A stretch of DNA of 64,000 nt from Serinicoccus chungangensis (GCF_006337125.1 NZ_CP040887.1:372001-436000); one strand, 5' to 3'. Shown: positions 56,201 through 64,000, counted from the stretch's first letter. Notes: generated by a model not told the origin, from the sequence alone. Numbers and translations are program-made.

Positions 56201-58510
56201 GCGGCGCCCGGGACGGGTGAGGACACCCCGTCCTCCCGTGCCCCGCAGGAGGAGCCGTGGACCGAGCTCACGCCCTACCCGACCGGCACGATGGACAGCC
56301 GGGTCGTGGCCCTCGAGGGCCAGTGGTACGTCGTGGGTGGCAGCGACGGCGCCGTACCGACGGACGCGGTCCACCGCTACGACAACGCCACGATGGAGTG
56401 GACCGAGGTCGCGCCCCTGCCGATGACGGTCAACGCCCCCGCCGCTGCCGTGGTGGGCGGCCAGATCGTGGTGTCCGGCGGGTGGGACGACACCGGCACG
56501 ACGACCGGTGCCACCTTCGTCTACGACGTCGGCGCCGATGCCTGGACCCAGGTCGCGGACAACCCGTCCGCGGTCTCGGCCGCCGGGCAGGGTGTCGTGG
56601 ACGGGTTGTTCTACACCGTCGGCGGGTGCACCACCGGTGACTGCGCGCCGGCCTCACCCGCCGTCACCGCGTACGACCCGGCCTCCGACTCCTGGGAGCA
56701 GGTGGCGGACTACCCGGAGGGGATCGCCTTCGCCTCCTGCGGTGGCGCCGAGGGTCAGCTCTACTGCTCCGGTGGTGTCGACCCCGACTCGGGCTCCAGC
56801 TCGGCGGCCACCTACGCCTACGACCCGGTGACCGACACCTGGTCACCGGTCGCGGACGCCCCCAGCGACCACTGGGCGGCGGCCTACGCGGCGGCCGGCG
56901 GCCGGCTGGTGGTCAGCGGCGGGGTGCAGCAGGGCGACCTGTCCAACGAGACCTTCGGCTACGACCCGGGGACCGACACGTGGGTCGACCTGCCGAACGC
57001 CAACGTGGCCCGCTACCGCGGAGCGGGGGCCTGCGGCTTCGTCACGGTGGGGGGGACCGACGGTGGGGTCGCCTCCGACGTGGTCGAGCTCCTGCCCGGG
57101 CTCGACGAGTGCTCCGACGCCGGTGCGGACGTGCCCTGGCTCTCGCTCTCGCGGACCGAGCTGACGCTCGAGCCGGGGGAGTCGGCGACCGTCCAGGTGA
57201 CGACCGACGGCGACGTGGCCCAGCCCGGCGTCTACACCGCGGGCGTCCGCGCCACCGGTGGCGTGGCCGGCACCGACCCCACCACGGAGGTGACCATGAC
57301 GGTCCAGCCGCCGGCGACCTGGGGCAAGCTGGCGGGTCTCGTCGAGGGTGAGGACTGCGAGGGCGCCACGGACCCGCTCGGCGGGGCCGTCGTGGACGCG
57401 ACCCCCGAGCGGCCCGACCAGCCGCGCTGGCGGATGGTGACCGACACGGACGGTCGCTACGCCCGGTGGATCGACACGCGCGTCGGGGACCTGGAGCTGC
57501 TCGCCTCCGCGACGGCACACCTCGCCGACAGCGCGACGGTCAGCCCCCGGCGAGGTGAGGTCGTGGAGCAGGACTTCGCCCTGCTCCACGAGGACTGCGG
57601 CACGCCGCCCGGGCAGGTCGGTCCCGAGGTCGCGCGGATCGCGGGGGAGGACCGCTACGGCACCGCCGTCTTGCTGTCCCGGACCTTCGACCCGGGCGTG
57701 GAGGCGGTCTTCGTCGCCACCGGTGCCGACTACCCGGACGCCCTGGCCGCGGCCGCACGGGCCGGCAGCATCGGCGCACCCGTGCTCCTCACCAAGGCCG
57801 ACCGGCTCCCGGCGGCGACCGCCGGGGAGCTGGAGCGGCTCGACCCTCAGGAGGTCGTCGTCCTCGGCGGCGACGGCGCGATCGAGGACGACGTCGTCGA
57901 GGCGATCGAGGAGTCCGCCCGGGTGGACGCGAGGCGACTGGCCGGGAAGGACCGCTACGGCACGGCAGCGCTCATCGCGGCCGAGGTCGGCACGGCGGAG
58001 ACGGCCTACGTCGCCACCGGTCGGGACTACCCGGACGCGCTGGCCGGTGCGGCCCGCGCCGGCCGCTCGGACGCGCCGGTGCTGCTCGTGCGGCCCGACG
58101 CCGTGCCGGCCGCCACGGCGGCGGCGCTCGACGACCTCGACGTGGAGCAGATCGTGCTGCTCGGCGGCGAGGGCGTCGTCGACGACGAGGTCGAGGCCGC
58201 GCTGGAGGAGTGGGGCGAGGTCACGCGGGTGGCCGGGAAGGACCGGTACGCCACGGCCGCGCTGCTGGCCGAGGCGGACGACACCCGCGCCCAGGTCCTG
58301 GTCGCCTCCGGTCAGAACTGGCCGGACGCGCTGGCCGGGGCGGCGGCCGCGGGCACCGTGGACGCGCCCCTGCTCCTCGTCCGTCACGACTCCGTCCCGC
58401 CGTCCACCTGGACGACCCTCGAGCGCCTCCAGCCGGCCCTCATCAGCGTCCTCGGTGGCGACGGAGCCGTGGCCGACGCCGTCCTGGAGGAGCTGCGGAC
58501 CCTCGAGTAG
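53225..58510 (+). CDS. Multidomain secreted subtilisin-like protease with Kelch and CWB2 repeats
   Basis: A 1,761-residue exported S8 peptidase. Signal peptide to ALAAPA; an inhibitor-I9-like propeptide (~50-155); a catalytic domain with Asp194 (TIDTG), His240 (DAHGTHVTG) and Ser411 (GTSMASPHVAG). Then carboxypeptidase-regulatory-like beta domains (~482, ~566, ~826, ~1367), a MAM/jelly-roll-like domain (~666-820), Kelch beta-propeller repeats (~1010-1285) and three cell-wall-binding type 2 repeats (~1468, 1571, 1666; each with an AGxDRYxTA motif) at the C-terminus. Expected to be anchored non-covalently to the wall and to degrade or process extracellular protein. Good ribosome site; single gene. 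Confidence 0.92.
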   Translation: MVQAGVWRRAVAGLSGLGVVLAGVVATGPALAAPAPDAEGKIEQAVREEFETQERVDFWVRLEERPDLTQFEGVQDWAARGQGVYDALTSTATASQAGVRAKLDAEGATYEAHWITNAVHVTAGSEDLALALAGRAEVEGVYPTRAYDVPEVTPVETSAVGPAAVEWGIADINADDVWSEYGVTGEGIVVATIDTGVQYDHPALVQQYRGTNGDGTFDHDYNWFDAAGVSPEEPVDVDAHGTHVTGTMVGDDGGDNQVGVAPGARWIAANGCCPSDEALITSGEWMLAPTRVDGSDPDPAQRPHVINNSWGSGIPSNDPFMEDVSLAWAAAGQFGVWANGNIGPGCETSGSPGSLAVNYSVGNYDAGHQINDSSSRGAGQDGVTKPDVSAPGTAVRSSVPGNDYAAFTGTSMASPHVAGSIALLWSSAPLLVGDLEATKELLDGTAVDSPDDQCGGTDDDNNVFGEGRLDALALVAAAPRGDTGFVEGTVTDAASGDPLSRAQVSLEGPLERELTTDAEGRYRALVSAGDYAVTASSFGWVAGTAEVTVPVDGTVVQDFALDRAPTGTLSGTVTDGSGQGYPLYAKVSVGGATLTTFTDPLDGSYALDVPLGTPVAVRVEAQYPGYTVVTEEVSLAGDQTLDVSMLVDVLTCVANGYAASSTGLTESFDALELPTGWAVEDNLGEGQVWTFDDPGGIGNLTGGEGGFADVNSDFYGPGGSQDTSLVSPVVDLTGQTTPVVAFDHFYVELGDTADLDVSIDGGDTWTTVKTYTGEQIEVRDTVPLPMAAGQSQVQVRWHFYDASWTLWWQVDDVLLGSLSCDPVGEGGYVVGTVSSAVDGEPISGATVTDLDSGDAGTSKDTPTDEGQDDGFYWLFSSSAGEHPFEATARTYSPATQDVSVPDEGAVRADFELEGGVLTVDPGSIETDVVLGESETRDLTVSNEGTVTAEVELREVAGDMSILRADGSRFSAADALAADGAPLRTLDVTPSFTAAPGTGEDTPSSRAPQEEPWTELTPYPTGTMDSRVVALEGQWYVVGGSDGAVPTDAVHRYDNATMEWTEVAPLPMTVNAPAAAVVGGQIVVSGGWDDTGTTTGATFVYDVGADAWTQVADNPSAVSAAGQGVVDGLFYTVGGCTTGDCAPASPAVTAYDPASDSWEQVADYPEGIAFASCGGAEGQLYCSGGVDPDSGSSSAATYAYDPVTDTWSPVADAPSDHWAAAYAAAGGRLVVSGGVQQGDLSNETFGYDPGTDTWVDLPNANVARYRGAGACGFVTVGGTDGGVASDVVELLPGLDECSDAGADVPWLSLSRTELTLEPGESATVQVTTDGDVAQPGVYTAGVRATGGVAGTDPTTEVTMTVQPPATWGKLAGLVEGEDCEGATDPLGGAVVDATPERPDQPRWRMVTDTDGRYARWIDTRVGDLELLASATAHLADSATVSPRRGEVVEQDFALLHEDCGTPPGQVGPEVARIAGEDRYGTAVLLSRTFDPGVEAVFVATGADYPDALAAAARAGSIGAPVLLTKADRLPAATAGELERLDPQEVVVLGGDGAIEDDVVEAIEESARVDARRLAGKDRYGTAALIAAEVGTAETAYVATGRDYPDALAGAARAGRSDAPVLLVRPDAVPAATAAALDDLDVEQIVLLGGEGVVDDEVEAALEEWGEVTRVAGKDRYATAALLAEADDTRAQVLVASGQNWPDALAGAAAAGTVDAPLLLVRHDSVPPSTWTTLERLQPALISVLGGDGAVADAVLEELRTLE

Positions 58511-58522
58511 GGACGACCGGAC

Positions 58523-58560
58523 CGGCAGCCCGACCGAGCCCCCGCCCGGTCGGGCTGCCG
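58523..58560 (+). terminator. Hairpin terminator after the subtilase gene
   Basis: A perfect 13-bp stem, CGGCAGCCCGACC with GGTCGGGCTGCCG, and a 12-nt loop, starting 13 bp after the stop codon. No U-tract follows, as usual in Actinobacteria. Confidence 0.7.
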
Positions 58561-58593
58561 CGGTCTGCGCGGCGGACGGCATACCCTGACCTC

Positions 58594-59103
58594 GTGCCGA
58601 AGAATCCTCGTGACGACAAGCCGCTCGACGACACCGACCAGGCGCTCGTGCGCCTGCTCGAGCTGGACGGGCGGATGTCCAACGCGATGCTGGCCCGCGA
58701 GGTCGGCGTCGCCGAGTCCACCTGCCTGGTCCGGGTGCGGTCGCTGCGCGAGCGCGGCGTCGTGCGGGGCATCCATGCCGACATCGACCCGGTGGCGGTG
58801 GGCAGACCGGTCGAGGCCATGATCGCCATCCGCTTCGGCGGGCACCGGCGCGCGAACTTCGAGGAGTTCACCCGCGAGGTGCCGCAGCTGCCGGGGGTGC
58901 TGGGGGCCTTCCACGTCTCCGGGGCCATCGACTACTACGTCCACGTGGCAGTCCCGAGCGCCGACGCGCTGCGCGACTTCGTCCTCGACCACCTCACCAA
59001 CCGCCCCGGTGTCCTCCACGCCGAGACCAGCCTCATCTTCGAGTCGCTGCGCGGGCGCGGCACCATGACCGCCACGGACGAGGGCCCCACCGGCGAGGCT
59101 TGA
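58594..59103 (+). CDS. Lrp/AsnC-family transcriptional regulator
   Basis: A 169-residue regulator: N-terminal HTH (LDDTDQALVRLLELDGRMSN, then REVGVAESTCLVRVRSLRERG) and a RAM ligand-binding domain with PGVLGAFHVSGAIDYYVHVA. Likely senses an amino acid. GTG 58594 is preceded at 6 nt by TACCCT (58582-58587), which is part of a GGCATACC octamer. Confidence 0.88.
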   Translation: MPKNPRDDKPLDDTDQALVRLLELDGRMSNAMLAREVGVAESTCLVRVRSLRERGVVRGIHADIDPVAVGRPVEAMIAIRFGGHRRANFEEFTREVPQLPGVLGAFHVSGAIDYYVHVAVPSADALRDFVLDHLTNRPGVLHAETSLIFESLRGRGTMTATDEGPTGEA

Positions 59104-59130
59104 CCCTCACGCTCGGTGAGGCTGCACGCT
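59100..59130 (+). promoter_or_regulatory. MerR-type promoter with dyad operator
   Basis: TTGACC (59100-59105) and CACGCT (59125-59130) are separated by 19 nt, the overlong spacer characteristic of MerR-regulated promoters. The spacer holds a dyad, CCTCAC-gctcg-GTGAGG (59105-59121). The start codon follows the -10 by 7 nt, so the message is probably leaderless. It would autoregulate the TipA-like gene. The -35 overlaps the end of the Lrp gene. Confidence 0.75.
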
Positions 59131-59137
59131 GGGGCAC

Positions 59138-59911
59138 GTGACGCAGATGACGGCGCAGGAGACGTGGACGGTCGGCCAGGTGGCCGCCGAGGTCGGCGTG
59201 AGCATCCGCACGCTGCACCACTACGACGAGATCGGTCTGGTGGTGCCGGGTGATCGGAGCCACGCCGGCTACCGGCTCTACACCGCGGCCGACCTCTCCC
59301 GGCTCCAGCACGTCGTCGTCTACCGCAGGCTGGGCTTCGGCCTGGAGGAGATCGCCGAGCTGCTGCAGCAGGACGCCGACGTCGTGGCGCACCTGCGGCG
59401 GCAGCGGGCGAGCGTCACGGACCGCATCGGGCAGCTGAAGGAGCTGACCCGGTTGATCGACGCAGCACTGGAGGACGAGATGAGTGGCAACCAGGTGAGC
59501 AGTGCCGAGCTCCGGCAGATCTTCGGCGACGGCTTCGACGACGACTACGCCGTCGAGGCGCAGCAGCGGTGGGGTGACACGGACGCGTGGGCGGAGTCGG
59601 CCCGACGCACCCAGGGCTACTCCGTCGAGCAGTGGCAGCAGGTCAAGGACGAGCAGGACGACCTCAACGCCCGCTTCGTGGCGGCGATGCAGGCCGGTGA
59701 GGCTCCCGGCTCCGAGGTCGGCACGGCGCTCGCCGAGGAGGCCCGCCAGCAGATCTGCCGCTGGTTCTACGACTGCCCGCCGCAGATGCACGCCGCGATC
59801 GCGCAGATGTACGTCACCGACCCCCGGTTCACCGCGACCTACGAGGACATCGCGGCGGGGCTGGCGCAGTACGTCCACGACGCGGTCGTCGCCAACGCCG
59901 CCCGCGGGTGA
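59138..59911 (+). CDS. TipA-like MerR-family regulator with TipAS domain
   Basis: A 257-residue regulator. The N-terminal MerR winged helix (TVGQVAAEVGVSIRTLHHYD, then LSRLQHVVVYRRLGFGLEEI) and a coiled coil are followed by a C-terminal TipAS antibiotic-recognition domain (WGDTDAWAESARRTQGYS to the end, with CRWFYDCPPQMHAAIAQMY). In Streptomyces TipAL binds thiopeptide antibiotics and switches on its own promoter. GTG 59138 was chosen from the promoter position; ATG 59147 is an alternative. Confidence 0.88.
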   Translation: MTQMTAQETWTVGQVAAEVGVSIRTLHHYDEIGLVVPGDRSHAGYRLYTAADLSRLQHVVVYRRLGFGLEEIAELLQQDADVVAHLRRQRASVTDRIGQLKELTRLIDAALEDEMSGNQVSSAELRQIFGDGFDDDYAVEAQQRWGDTDAWAESARRTQGYSVEQWQQVKDEQDDLNARFVAAMQAGEAPGSEVGTALAEEARQQICRWFYDCPPQMHAAIAQMYVTDPRFTATYEDIAAGLAQYVHDAVVANAARG

Positions 59912-60015
59912 GCCGGGCAGGCGCCGGCGGCCGGACCGCCGGCGCCCGCCCGGGGTCGGGGGTGGCCGCTGTGGACGGCGGCGGGCCCGTCATCCCCGTC
60001 CCGTAGGCTGCCCAC

Positions 60016-60681
60016 GTGACCCAGCCGACCCCGCCCGCCGCGACCGGACGCGGTCGTGGGCGGGGTCTGTTCATCGCCGTCGAGGGGGGCGACGGGGCCG
60101 GGAAGTCGACGCAGTCCGCCCGTCTGGGGGAGTGGCTGCAGGGGCAGGGGTATGCCGTGCGCCACACCCGGGAGCCCGGTGGCACCGCGCTGGGGCGCAC
60201 CCTGCGCGAGCTGGTGCTGCACGGTGAGGACGGGTCGGTGTCGCCGCGCGCCGAGGCGCTCATCTTCGCGGCCGACCGGGCCCACCACGTGGCGACCGTC
60301 GTCCGGCCGGCCCTGGAGCGCGGCGAGGTCGTCATCACCGACCGCTACCTCGACTCCTCGGTCGCCTACCAGGGGGCGGCCAGGGCCCTGGGCCACGACG
60401 AGGTGCGCGAGCTCTCGCTCTGGGCGACCGGAGGCCTGCTGCCGGACCTCACCGTCCTGCTCGACGTGAGCGCCGAGCAGGGACGGGCGCGGCGCGGCCG
60501 GGTCCACGACCGGCTGGAGCGCGAGACCGACGACTTCCACGACCGGGTGCGTCACGGCTTCCTCGACCTCGCGGCCCGCGCGCCCGAGCGCTACCTCGTG
60601 CTCGACGCGAGCGCGGACGCCGGCCGGCTGGCCGAGCAGGTGCGCGAGCGCCTGGCCCCGTTGCTGACGGGGGCGCGATGA
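60016..60681 (+). CDS. tmk: Thymidylate kinase
   Basis: A 221-residue dTMP kinase. The P-loop is FIAVEGGDGAGKSTQSARL, the DRY-type motif is VVITDRYLDSSVAYQGAA, and the substrate loop is HTREPGGTALGR. GTG 60016 is preceded at 6 nt by TAGGCT (60004-60009). The stop overlaps holB by 4 bp (ATGA), the common tmk-holB operon. Confidence 0.94.
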   Translation: MTQPTPPAATGRGRGRGLFIAVEGGDGAGKSTQSARLGEWLQGQGYAVRHTREPGGTALGRTLRELVLHGEDGSVSPRAEALIFAADRAHHVATVVRPALERGEVVITDRYLDSSVAYQGAARALGHDEVRELSLWATGGLLPDLTVLLDVSAEQGRARRGRVHDRLERETDDFHDRVRHGFLDLAARAPERYLVLDASADAGRLAEQVRERLAPLLTGAR

Positions 60682-61841
60682 GCGTCTTCGGCCAGCTCGT
60701 CGGCCAGCCGCGGGTGGTGCAGACGCTGCGCCGGGCCTCCGGGGACCCGGCGTCCATGACCCACGCCTGGCTCTTCACCGGCCCCCCTGGGTCGGGTCGC
60801 TCGGTCGCCGCCCGCACCTTCGCCGCAGCGCTCCAGTGCGAGCAGCAGGCGGGCGGGCCGGAGCAGGTGGGGTGCGGCCGGTGCCAGCCGTGCCGGATGG
60901 TCATGGCCGGCAGCCACCCGGACGTGCGCATCGTCGACACGGAGCAGACCTTCATCAAGGTCGACGAGGCGCGCGAGCTGGTGCTGGAGGCACAGGCCCG
61001 GCCCAGCCTCGGCCGCTGGCGGGTCATGGTCGTCGAGGACGCCGACCGGCTCAACGACTACTCGGCCAACACCTTGCTCAAGTCGCTGGAGGAGCCGACG
61101 GCGCGGACGGTGTGGATGCTGTGCGCCCCCTCCCTGGAGGACGTCCTCGTGACCATCCGCTCGCGCTGCCGGCACGTGCGGCTCGGGACCCCGTCCGCGG
61201 GCGCGGTCGCCGACCTGCTCATCGAGCGCGACGGCATCGACCCGGCGATGGCGCACTACGCCGCGCGGGCCGCGCAGAGCCACATCGGCATCGCCAGACG
61301 CCTGGCGACCGACGAGCACGCACGAGCCCGCCGCCGGGAGATCACCGGCATACCCCTCTCGCTGGGCTCGCTGGGCGACGCCCTCCGGGCCGCGCAGGAC
61401 CTCGTCGACGAGGCCGGCGAAGGGGCCAAGGCCACCTCGGCGGACCACGCGGAGGAGCAGCGCCGCGACCTGCTCGAGCAGCTGGGCGCGGACGCCTCGG
61501 CCCGCACCCAGCCGCCGTCGGTGCGCGCCCACTTGCGCCGCCTGGACGACCGGCTCAAGGCCGAGGCCAAGCGGCAGCAGCACGACAGCATCGACGCGGC
61601 GCTCACCGACCTCGCCTCGGTCTACCGCGACGCCCTGCTCGTGGCGACCGGGGCGTCGGTGGAGCGGATCAACGCCAGCGAGCCGGAGCAGATCGAGCGG
61701 CTCGCGCGTTCCTTCACACCAGAGGGCCTGCTCGGGGCGCTGGAGACGATCGGCGACGCGCGCCGGCGCCTCGTCGCCAACGGCGCGCCGCTGCTGGTCC
61801 TGGAGGCCATGATGATTGGGTTGCTCTTGCCCCGGGGGTGA
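60678..61841 (+). CDS. holB: DNA polymerase III subunit delta'
   Basis: A 387-residue clamp-loader subunit. It begins VFGQLVGQPRVVQTLRRA; the P-loop GPPGSGRS has Arg instead of Lys, as expected for the non-ATPase delta'. A zinc-module-like CGRCQPC and the VEDADRLNDYSANTLLKSLE segment follow. Overlaps tmk. Confidence 0.93.
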   Translation: MSVFGQLVGQPRVVQTLRRASGDPASMTHAWLFTGPPGSGRSVAARTFAAALQCEQQAGGPEQVGCGRCQPCRMVMAGSHPDVRIVDTEQTFIKVDEARELVLEAQARPSLGRWRVMVVEDADRLNDYSANTLLKSLEEPTARTVWMLCAPSLEDVLVTIRSRCRHVRLGTPSAGAVADLLIERDGIDPAMAHYAARAAQSHIGIARRLATDEHARARRREITGIPLSLGSLGDALRAAQDLVDEAGEGAKATSADHAEEQRRDLLEQLGADASARTQPPSVRAHLRRLDDRLKAEAKRQQHDSIDAALTDLASVYRDALLVATGASVERINASEPEQIERLARSFTPEGLLGALETIGDARRRLVANGAPLLVLEAMMIGLLLPRG

Positions 61842-61866
61842 GACCAGACGGGAAGGGACACACCAC

Positions 61867-63447
61867 GTGCGAACCTCGATGACGGCCAGGGCGGTCGCCG
61901 CACTCAGCGCGCTCGCGCTGCTGTCGGCCTGCACCGACGACGCGCCGGACCCGGCGTCCTCCGAGGACGGCGGGGCGACCTCGTCGCAGGCCGAGGACGG
62001 TGGCGGTGAGGCGCGAGCCACCTCGACCCCGGTCGCCGACGGGGCGCCGGAGGGGCTGGAGGACTACTACTCCCAGGAGCTGGAGTGGAGCGCGTGCGAG
62101 GGCGACTTCGAGTGCGCCTCCCTCACCGTCCCGCTGGACTACGCCGAGCCGCAGGGGCAGACGATCGACCTCGCGCTGCTGCGCAGCCCGGCCGGGGGTG
62201 AGGCGCAGGGCTCGCTCGTGGTCAACCCGGGCGGTCCGGGGGGCTCCGGTGTCGACTACGCGATGAGCGCCGGTATGGCGATCTCCGCGCCGGTGCGCGA
62301 GGTCTACGACGTCGTGGGCTTCGACCCGCGGGGCGTCGCCCGGTCGGCGCCCATCACCTGCTTCGACGACGCGCAGATGGACGAGTTCCTCTCCTCGGAC
62401 CCCTCCCCGGACGACGCCGCCGAGGAGGAGGCGTCCCAGGAGCTGGTCGAGGACTTCGCGCAGGCCTGCGGCACCAACGCCCCCGACCTCATCGGGCACG
62501 TCTCGACGGTCGAGGCCGCTCGCGACATCGACGTGCTGCGGGCGGCCCTCGGCGACGAGGAGCTGACCTACTTCGGCGCGTCCTACGGCACCTTCCTCGG
62601 CACGACCTACGCCGCGCTCTTCCCGGACCGGGTGGGGCGGCTGGTGCTGGACGGCGCCATCGACCCCGAGCTCACCGGCCTGGAGATGGGGCTCGGTCAG
62701 GCCGAGGGGTTCGAGCGGGCCACCCGCGCCTACGTCGAGGACTGCGTGGCCGGCGGGGAGTGTCCGCTGGGTTCGGACGTCGAGTCGGCCATGGCGCGGA
62801 TCCCGGCCTTCCTGGACGAGCTGGACTCCGCGCCGCTCCCGGTCGGGGACGACGCGGCCGGCGAGCTCACCGAGGGCTGGGGGATGTACGGCATCATCGT
62901 CGCGATGTACGACCAGAACGCCTGGCCGGTCCTGTCCCAGGCCTTCGACCGGGCGTTCCAGGGCGACGGCACGCTGCTCATGTACCTCGCCAACCTCTAC
63001 GCCTCTCGGGGCAGCGACGGCAGCTACGACGGCAACGGCATGCAGGCGATCTACGCGGTGAACTGCCTCGACCGGCCGGCCGGCTCCGACGGGGAGGACC
63101 TCGACTCGGACGCGGTCGAGCAGCAGTTCGAGGAGGTGTCCCCGACGTGGGGCCGCTACCTCGCCGGTGAGGGTGCGTGCGAGTACTGGCCCGCGCAGGC
63201 GAGCGAGACCGTGGAGGACTACTCGGCGCAGGGTGCCGACCCCATCCTGGTCATCGGCACCACCCGGGACCCGGCCACGCCCTACGAGTGGGCCGAGGGG
63301 CTCGCCGAGACGCTGGACTCCGGCGTGCTGCTCTCCTACGACGGCGACGGCCACACGGCGTACGGCCGCTCCAACGACTGCGTCGACGACGCCGTGGACG
63401 CCTACCTGCTCGAGGGGACCGTCCCCGAGGACGGCACCACCTGCTGA
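61867..63447 (+). CDS. Alpha/beta-hydrolase lipoprotein, tripeptidyl-aminopeptidase (SlpD/TAP) family
   Basis: A 526-residue exported enzyme: lipobox LLSAC (Cys22), a Ser/Gly/Ala linker, then VNPGGPGGSG as oxyanion loop, nucleophile Ser in TYFGASYGTFLG, and a TAP-like C-terminal domain with the acid and His in GTTRDPATPYEWA and GDGHTAYGRSN. It probably removes N-terminal tri- or dipeptides from extracellular peptides. The GTG at 61867 has a purine-rich AAGGG about 8 nt upstream; ATG 61879 is an alternative. Confidence 0.88.
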   Translation: MRTSMTARAVAALSALALLSACTDDAPDPASSEDGGATSSQAEDGGGEARATSTPVADGAPEGLEDYYSQELEWSACEGDFECASLTVPLDYAEPQGQTIDLALLRSPAGGEAQGSLVVNPGGPGGSGVDYAMSAGMAISAPVREVYDVVGFDPRGVARSAPITCFDDAQMDEFLSSDPSPDDAAEEEASQELVEDFAQACGTNAPDLIGHVSTVEAARDIDVLRAALGDEELTYFGASYGTFLGTTYAALFPDRVGRLVLDGAIDPELTGLEMGLGQAEGFERATRAYVEDCVAGGECPLGSDVESAMARIPAFLDELDSAPLPVGDDAAGELTEGWGMYGIIVAMYDQNAWPVLSQAFDRAFQGDGTLLMYLANLYASRGSDGSYDGNGMQAIYAVNCLDRPAGSDGEDLDSDAVEQQFEEVSPTWGRYLAGEGACEYWPAQASETVEDYSAQGADPILVIGTTRDPATPYEWAEGLAETLDSGVLLSYDGDGHTAYGRSNDCVDDAVDAYLLEGTVPEDGTTC

Positions 63448-63521
63448 CCCGGCCCGGGGGGACCCACCGGACGAGCGACGCCCCCGACCGAGGGTCGAGG
63501 GCGTCGTGGGTGGTGCCGGTG

Positions 63522-63595
63522 AGCCGCCTGGGGGAATCGAACCCCCGACCTATTCATTACGAGTGAATCGCTCTGGCCGACTGAGCTAAGGCGGC
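63522..63595 (-). tRNA. tRNA-Thr(CGT)
   Basis: Cloverleaf on the minus strand: acceptor GCCGCCT/AGGCGGC, D arm AGCTCAGTCGGCCAGAGC, anticodon stem ATTCA/TGAAT enclosing loop CTCGTAA (anticodon CGT), and T arm with GGTTCGATTCC. CCA is not encoded. Confidence 0.94.
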
Positions 63596-63655
63596 GCGTC
63601 GCCCGCCGGGCAACTCGACGAGGATACCCGACGGGGTCGTGGCCCCCCAAACCAG

Positions 63656-63699
63656 CGACCCCCGGTGACGGGCTCCGACGAGTCCGTCACCGGGGGTCG
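63656..63699 (-). terminator. Strong hairpin terminator
   Basis: A perfect 16-bp stem, CGACCCCCGGTGACGG with CCGTCACCGGGGGTCG, and a 12-nt loop, 40 bp downstream of the DUF3352 stop on the minus strand. A short T-run (TGGTTTGGGG) follows. It separates this gene from the tRNA. Confidence 0.8.
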
Positions 63700-63739
63700 G
63701 CCGGTGGTCCTGCTGCTGCTGGTCACCGCACCCTGCGGC

Positions 63740-64000
63740 TCACTCCTGGTCGGCGACCATCCGCAGGGTGAAGCGGCTGTCTCCGCCCTCCTCGGTGACG
63801 TTCGACATGCCGACCGCGGCGAGCTTCTCCAGCGCCGTGCGGGCGTTCTCGTCGGTGACCTCGGGCAGGTAGTACTGCTCGAACGGCGCCACGTCGACGA
63901 AGAAGGTCGACTGCGCCTCGCCCGCGTCCGCGACGGCCCGGGTGAAGAGCTCGCTGTCGCCCAGCGTGTCGCCGCCGCCCTCGACGGCCGCGTCGACGTA
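63740..64000 (-). CDS. DUF3352-like protein, C-terminal part
   Basis: A frame open from the window edge to TGA at 63740-63742 encodes the last 86 residues of a leftward gene whose start lies outside. It contains TLGDSELFTRAVADAGEAQ, STFFVDVAPFEQYYLPEVTD, LEKLAAVGMS and ends SRFTLRMVADQE. This pattern (LGDS...F..AV, FVD, L..VG.S, F.LR.V.D) matches the end of actinobacterial DUF3352 cell-envelope proteins. Function unknown. Confidence 0.65.
   Translation of the reverse strand, partial: YVDAAVEGGGDTLGDSELFTRAVADAGEAQSTFFVDVAPFEQYYLPEVTDENARTALEKLAAVGMSNVTEEGGDSRFTLRMVADQE

Noticed and set aside
53189-56374. Minus-strand frame of ~1,060 codons opposite the subtilase
   Set aside because: It arises from codon bias of the plus-strand gene; its translation is Arg/Gly/Val-rich without recognisable motifs.
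59033-59878. Long minus-strand frame opposite the TipA-like gene
   Set aside because: Shadow frame; the plus-strand gene has complete MerR and TipAS domains and its own promoter.

Overview
This window is very GC-rich (roughly 70-75%, judged by eye) chromosomal DNA from an actinobacterium. Evidence for that: a mycothiol-type maleylpyruvate isomerase-family enzyme, a class II HelD, the actinobacterial DECH-helicase/Tad-secretion neighbourhood with a 6C RNA in front of it, topA beyond it, and many genes whose start codon lies 6-8 nt after a TANNNT hexamer (leaderless transcripts). Gene content and style suggest Micrococcales, perhaps the Intrasporangiaceae/Ornithinimicrobiaceae group; that placement is inference. 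I see no prophage, insertion sequence, CRISPR array or rRNA. The window is core chromosome with one repeat-rich hot spot.

Layout: 1-4 kb holds small accessory enzymes, including an AlkZ-like winged-helix DNA glycosylase. 4-10.4 kb is the leftward purine set purD-purC-purL. 10.6-18.7 kb runs rightward: LuxR-type regulator, HelD, dnaX, acyltransferase, recR, DUF5063. 18.7-24.5 kb is a leftward Mrp Na+/H+ antiporter operon (A with fused B, then C-D-E-F-G), preceded by tRNA-Pro. 24.8-29 kb carries a metallophosphoesterase, a YqeY protein and a bifunctional PASTA penicillin-binding protein, all leftward. 29.1-33.7 kb carries DUF4177, RidA, NUDIX, metallo-beta-lactamase-fold, Crp, endonuclease III and a second NUDIX gene.

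34.6-43.6 kb is the most interesting part: a Fic-fold protein that has lost its catalytic motif, a 6C small RNA, then TadA-TadB-TadC-DUF4244-TadE-TadE-like, and, convergent to these, a LapA-like membrane protein and the DECH-box helicase. The last Tad gene carries an in-frame array of eighteen 9-residue repeats (27 bp each). Its stop codon is followed by a 0.74 kb array of eight nested hairpins in two diverged ~374 bp copies. 43.7-51.2 kb has the H+-pyrophosphatase, a methyltransferase, a lipoprotein and topA. 51.2-58.5 kb has a trans-sulfuration enzyme, an orphan winged-helix regulator and a 1,761-residue secreted subtilase with Kelch and cell-wall-binding repeats. 58.6-64 kb has an Lrp regulator, a TipA-like MerR regulator with its own MerR-type promoter, tmk-holB, a lipoprotein peptidase, tRNA-Thr and the end of a DUF3352 gene.

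Four otherwise normal genes (purL, purD, mrpD and the PBP) are each broken by a 1-2 nt frameshift. Four in ~21 kb of housekeeping genes points to consensus errors in the assembly rather than biology, although purL and purD lie in the same pathway.
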